Translations under genes and position numbers: made by a program
NCBI GenBank assembly: GCA_031266635.1
Contig: JAISAN010000233.1
Span: 1 to 13,731, forward strand
Source of the DNA: Treponema sp.
GTDB taxonomy: Bacteria > Spirochaetota > Spirochaetia > Treponematales > Breznakiellaceae
Length of the DNA stretch: 13,731 bases
Direction: 5' to 3'
The notes under the pieces: model-generated
The model's database searches: none
What the model was told of the DNA's origin: nothing
The model's input: the letters and a program-made list of their open reading frames with translations, nothing else
Shown: positions 13,391 to 13,731 of the stretch, piece after piece
Position numbering within the stretch: position 1 is the stretch's first letter
How the letters are laid out: every line of letters starts with the position of its first letter

Positions 13391-13731
13391 TCAATCTTCT
13401 ATTTTCAAATCGGGCCTCGCCAGAAAATCTTCAAGGGATAGATAGAGATATCCTTCTTCCGCGGCATTCTCATTTTCCGCCGCAGACTTTCTCATGCCTT
13501 CGAGCTGGGCCGTGGCAGATTCAATGTATGATTGACGCATCTCTTCGCTCATGCCTTTATACGTTTTGACAAATTCTATATTATATTCCATTTGATACAT
13601 CCCTGATTCAAACAGACTGAAACCTACCGGGCATACGGATAAAGCCCTGCCGTAATTTTCCCTTCCAAAACTGCTGACCTCAAAAATTTTAAAATAGAAC
13701 AGATCCTTTGCCAAATACCGCTTGTAATACC
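13391..13731 (-). CDS. Unrecognised protein, 5' end beyond the window
   Basis: The frame is open to the right edge, so only the C-terminal part of the protein (about 113 residues) is visible. It begins YYKRYLAKDLFYFKIFEV; a TTG at 13714 is a possible start, but the coding-like sequence continues upstream of it, so I treat the gene as truncated. The visible part has aromatic residues early, an amphipathic helix rich in Glu/Ala (EEMRQSYIESATAQLEGMRK) and a C-terminal YLYLSLEDFLARPDLKIED. I see no membrane segment and recognise no family. It is not one of the flagellar genes (fliY, fliM) that precede fliO in T. pallidum. Its stop codon lies inside the outer inverted repeat. Confidence 0.6.
   Translation of the reverse strand, partial: YYKRYLAKDLFYFKIFEVSSFGRENYGRALSVCPVGFSLFESGMYQMEYNIEFVKTYKGMSEEMRQSYIESATAQLEGMRKSAAENENAAEEGYLYLSLEDFLARPDLKIED

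Larger units (their letters stand above)
13144..13393. repeat. 250-bp segment bounded by 21-bp perfect inverted repeats (MITE-like)
   Basis: The 21 bases at 13144-13164 (beginning tgagcttgttcc) are the exact reverse complement of 13373-13393. Between them lie three hairpins, a promoter and a C6-GGG-C7-GGG tract (13359-13377). There is no coding sequence for a transposase. The right arm contains the stop codon of the neighbouring gene (TGA, 13393-13391). No clear target-site duplication flanks the arms. It may be a small non-autonomous element, or a pair of members of a dispersed hairpin repeat family. This intergenic region holds no gene that I can support. Confidence 0.55.

Noticed and set aside
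13144..13393. Repeated hairpins considered as a CRISPR array
   Set aside because: The units are few, inverted rather than direct, unequal in length and without regular spacers; no cas genes are present.

Overview
The window carries a spirochaete-type flagellar operon, all on the minus strand, with an accessory-DNA boundary at the left edge and a repeat-rich intergenic region at the right. The gene order is fliO-fliP-fliQ-fliR-flhB-flhA-flhF-flhG, then a membrane protein of unknown function, a sigma-28 gene (fliA/whiG), a Jag_N-FapA (DUF342) protein, a small charged protein, and a membrane-anchored coiled-coil/HTH protein. This order and the protein sequences fit Treponema. The fairly high G+C and the dispersed hairpin repeats would suit an environmental or gut treponeme (for example a termite-gut species), but the species is inference. 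The usual treponemal upstream neighbours (fliY, fliM, fliL, motA/B, flgE) are not next to fliO here.

Layout, left to right. Positions 1-414: end of an unrecognised plus-strand gene with a possible frameshift. Positions 415-684: non-coding, with a 13-bp tandem repeat, an AT-rich palindrome and the 3' half of a tRNA-Phe(GAA) gene (about 563-604). This half gene has no matching 5' half, so it looks like the attachment-site scar of an element integrated into tRNA-Phe; the element would lie to the left. Positions 685-13098: the flagellar operon, read right to left. Its genes are separated by a few bases or overlap, with one gap of 61 bp between flhA and flhF. Positions 13099-13390: intergenic region bounded by 21-bp perfect inverted repeats (13144-13164 and 13373-13393), holding three strong hairpins and a near-consensus sigma-70 promoter that points at fliO. 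Positions 13391-13731: 3' part of an unrecognised minus-strand gene.

How the genes work together. FliO, FliP, FliQ, FliR, FlhB and FlhA form the membrane export gate of the flagellar type III secretion system. FlhF (SRP-type GTPase) and FlhG (MinD-type ATPase carrying the DQAxxLR FlhF-activating motif) set flagellar position and number. Sigma-28 directs late flagellar transcription. The last three genes and the membrane protein between flhG and fliA are poorly characterised; their place in the operon argues for roles in flagellar assembly or export control. The terminal gene resembles Bacillus SwrB in architecture and in its place after the sigma factor.
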